Part shown: positions 31,618-33,862 of the stretch, one piece after another
Layout: every line of letters begins with the position of its first letter
Position numbering within the stretch: position 1 is the first letter of the stretch
Assembly (NCBI GenBank): GCA_958430865.1
Contig: CAUDNR010003334.1
Span: 97,870 to 131,731, forward strand
DNA from: Entrophospora sp. SA101
Taxonomy: Eukaryota; Glomeromycota; Glomeromycetes; Entrophosporales; Entrophosporaceae
Reading direction: 5' to 3'
DNA: 33,862 nt
Translations under genes and position numbers: made by a program
The notes under the pieces: model-generated
What the model was told of the DNA's origin: nothing
Seen by the model: the letters and a program-made list of their open reading frames with translations, nothing else
Database searches by the model: none

Positions 31618-32389
31618 TTTTTTAAAAAATTATTTTTAAAAAATTATTTTAGTTTGATAACGTTACGTTACACATTTTTATTGCAATTACGTCATATATT
31701 AATCTCGAATAAATTGGTGGACTGATTTTTTATGCTTGCAGTTGTCGTTGTTTATCAACGGTTTCAAAAGAAGGGTTTGTTGAGTTATGTGAAATCTTCA
31801 AACTCTTTCCAAGTCTGAACAAGGTATCTTCTTAATGACCCAACTCAAAATGGATCAATAAGTACCAGCAAACGCCTCACTCGTGCCAATAAGCGAATTT
31901 TTTACATGGCAGTGTTTATTTCGAAAACATTAAAAATTATCTATTAAACAATGGTCTTATATCAAGAGTCCACAACAATAATAAAATGAATGCCTCAATG
32001 AAAAACAAAAATGGATTTTAACAAAAAAAGTTGTTACAACTGTGAAAAATTGAAAATCACGCTAAAGTCCATGGATTACAAAGACATTTAAATATATCAT
32101 CATCATCACTTTTAATTTTTTACTTGCAAGAATCAACTATAAATTATTTTATCGAGATTTTCTTGTAGTCTTGAAGACAGCAATTGAATTCAATGAAGTA
32201 TTTGGGTGGTCAGCCAATCTCAAATGATTAGAGAAAAAAGAAAGGATGAATAATGACATCAAATGTTTATTTTCTATGTTGGTAAAAAAATTCATTATTA
32301 TACAAAATATAAGTTTGAAAATAATAATCTATTTAAAAATATTTCTAAATATTTGAAAATAATAAATAAACAATTTTAAAATTAATTAA
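31618..32389. other. Spacer between proteasome subunit and Rheb genes
   Basis: 31740-32230 is less AT-biased and reads in part ISTSKRLTRANKRIFYMAVF on the plus strand. That vaguely recalls the C-terminal end of an IS110-like transposase, but I cannot support it. No intact gene is visible. The proteasome promoter lies at 31618-31740 and the Rheb 3' UTR before 32390. Confidence 0.4.
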
Positions 32390-33301
32390 TTAAAAAATTG
32401 TACATGAACTATGTTCTTCACCATTTGGATAATTTAATTTTTCTATTTCCCCTATCATTAATTCAAAAATACGAGCTTTTTTACCAAAAAAAGATTAAAA
32501 TTTAGAATAATTCAGAAATTTAATTTGCCATAAAATTCAAACATCAAAATGGTTAAAATACATACTTATATTCTCATTGTGCTTAGCGGATGCTTCTGTC
32601 CATGCACAATTCCATTGAATAGATAATTCTTTGCCTTCTTCTGGTGTCAATTTTCTAAAAAAGATATAATATATATATGAATGAGAGAGAACCACCATGT
32701 TAGCACGATAATAATAACATAATAATAATAAATAATAATAATAATAAATAATAATGAATAATAATAATAAATAATAATAATAATAATAAATAATAATAAT
32801 AACCTTTGCATGTGTAAATCAGTTTTATTTCCTACAAGTACAATTGGAACAGATTCTTTTCCTGTGTGATTCAAGATTTTATCTCTAATAGTTCTCACCA
32901 ACTCGAAACTTTTTTTAGAAGTTATCGAATACACTAAAATATAACCATCAGTTCCTACTCCATAAGTTGGATTGAAAAGTGAATGTTCTTCCTAGAATTA
33001 TCATTAAAATTATTATTTGTTATGATATGAGAAATAAATTTTATTGATTTCTTTCTTTATCACCATTAATATTGCTATTATTATTATATTATTATTATAA
33101 AAAAATAGTTACTTGACCAGCAGTATCAATAATTTCTGCTGCTATTTCCTGTCCATGATATCTTATGACTTTGTTGAAAGTATTCTCAATTGTTGGATAA
33201 TAAGAGTCAACAAAATGATTTTCTACGAATTGGATTGTCAATGAAGACTTTCCCACGGCAGTATCTCCTAATACTGCAATTGTTCTTTGCAATGGTCTCA
33301 T
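32390..33301 (-). CDS. Rheb-type small GTPase
   Basis: Membrane-anchored Ras-family GTPase expected to act upstream of TOR. Four exons: 33301-33113, 32991-32804, 32654-32566 and 32475-32390; 183 residues, in frame, close to the usual Rheb length. P-loop GDTAVGKSS; effector region HFVDSYYPTIENTFNK, matching Rheb; switch II DTAGQEEHSLF; guanine-recognition VLVGNKTDLHM and TEASAKHNEN. The C-terminus HSSCTIF is a CaaX prenylation box. Where animal and yeast Rheb have Arg (GYRSVGKSS) this protein has Thr (GDTAVGKSS), the position equivalent to Ras Gly12. Intron 2 (32803-32655) is largely an AAT microsatellite. Gene name not given, since Rheb and RHB1 usage varies by lineage. Confidence 0.93.
32703..32803. 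repeat. (AAT)n-rich microsatellite in Rheb intron 2
   Basis: Imperfect AATAAT runs with occasional TAAATAA breaks occupy about 100 bp of the intron between Rheb exons 2 and 3, right up to the donor site on the minus strand. Confidence 0.9.
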
Positions 33302-33697
33302 TTTTATGTTATAATAAATTATGAATTATATAAAAATTTTTAATAATAAAATATAATAATAAAATAGAAAGATTTTCTGACAAGATTACCTTTCCAAAAC
33401 TCTGGGCATTTAACAAGTCACGTGATTCTTTTCATTATCACTTGGTAGGACCCCGGAAACTACATAGATAGGTTACATTATTTTTGGGTAAATCAATATG
33501 TAAAAAAATCGAAAGGTCAGAGAAAATTCTGGGTAAATTAATATATATGGTTTAAAAGGTCATGACTTTTGTAGGGTAAAGAAAAAAATAGTTATGCTAG
33601 AAAATGGATAAAATTAAATATAAATATTTCAAATATTTTTATGTTGGTTCCATTTTGGGTAAATTATTAGGGGATAAATTTTAATATTAATATACAT
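33302..33697. other. Rheb upstream region with GGGTAAAT-type repeats
   Basis: The Rheb promoter presumably lies at the start. From about 33480 the motif TTTTGGGTAAATYAATAT recurs three to four times in degenerate form (about 33483, 33530, 33654), suggesting an old tandem or dispersed repeat. No coding frame. Confidence 0.45.
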
Positions 33698-33862
33698 ATG
33701 TGTATATTAAACTTAAATAATTTTTATGTAAATCAAGATCCTAAAAATATTTCATGTGATTCAGAAAATGTTAGTGAATTAATTAAAATTCCTGAGAATG
33801 AAAACTGTACTATATTATTGTTTGAAGATGAAAGCAAAGATGAAAGTGAGAATGAAGATGAG
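33698..33862 (+). CDS. Partial acidic ORF cut by window end
   Basis: From ATG 33698 the frame stays open for 55 codons to the last base. It begins MCILNLNNFYVNQDP and ends in an acidic run (FEDESKDESENEDE). No family is recognised. Acidic Glu/Asp/Ser tracts are common both in host proteins and in transposon linkers, so it may be a gene start, an internal exon or debris. Confidence 0.3.
   Translation, partial: MCILNLNNFYVNQDPKNISCDSENVSELIKIPENENCTILLFEDESKDESENEDE

Noticed and set aside
31740..32230. Possible IS110-like transposase C-terminus
   Set aside because: Only about 20 residues (STSKRLTRANKRIFYMAVF) resemble it and no catalytic part is visible. Not supportable without a search.
1..33862. 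CRISPR arrays, bacterial promoters, riboswitches and tRNA/rRNA genes
   Set aside because: No spaced-repeat array (the 19-bp minisatellite has no spacers), no cloverleaf with conserved T-loop and no rRNA core motif was seen. The genome is eukaryotic.

Overview
The window is AT-rich, intron-dense nuclear DNA from a fungus. Short introns (about 50-150 bp, GT-AG, once apparently GC-AG), asparagine-rich protein inserts, DNA-transposon debris (Tigger/pogo, hAT, Tc1/mariner, PIF1-Helitron) and a mix of housekeeping genes with one lineage-specific gene point to an arbuscular mycorrhizal (Glomeromycotina, Rhizophagus-like) genome. That placement is inference; no rRNA or marker gene is present.

Layout. 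1-1270: a 19-bp minisatellite, a 231-bp palindromic element and fused MULE/Tigger transposase remnants. 1271-3119: AT-rich spacer with microsatellites. 3120-4600 (-): a two-exon WRKY/GCM1-like zinc-domain protein, divergent from 5135-7098 (+), the DNA glycosylase OGG1 (7 exons). 7099-9881: spacer with a Tigger-like element and a Tc1/mariner relic. 9882-13290 (-): a 13-exon F-box/WD40 protein with a C-terminal array of ubiquitin-interacting motifs. Only 146 bp separates it from 13437-17070 (+), the bifunctional PABA synthase (aminodeoxychorismate synthase). 17946-18817 (+): the C-terminal half of mitoribosomal protein mS29 (DAP3/Rsm23). 18818-24601: a repeat zone with a Tigger MITE, a hAT element with target-site duplication, hAT debris and hairpins. 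24602-26737 (+): an uncharacterised 711-aa protein. 27600-27847: a PIF1/Helitron helicase relic. 28510-30072 (+): a decayed DDI1 pseudogene. 30304-31617 (-): 20S proteasome subunit beta-7 (PSMB4/PRE4). 32390-33301 (-): a Rheb-type GTPase. 33698-33862: an acidic ORF cut by the window end.

The genes do not form one pathway. Three loci belong to the ubiquitin-proteasome system (F-box/WD40/UIM protein, DDI1 pseudogene, beta-7), and the others serve base-excision repair, folate synthesis, mitochondrial translation and TOR signalling. Exon structures were built by hand from frame continuity, splice dinucleotides and family knowledge; each listed structure gives an uninterrupted frame. I found no convincing new operon-like or defence system. 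The most unusual items are the UIM array, the DDI1 pseudogene with a changed protease motif, the half-length mS29 locus and the TIR elements.
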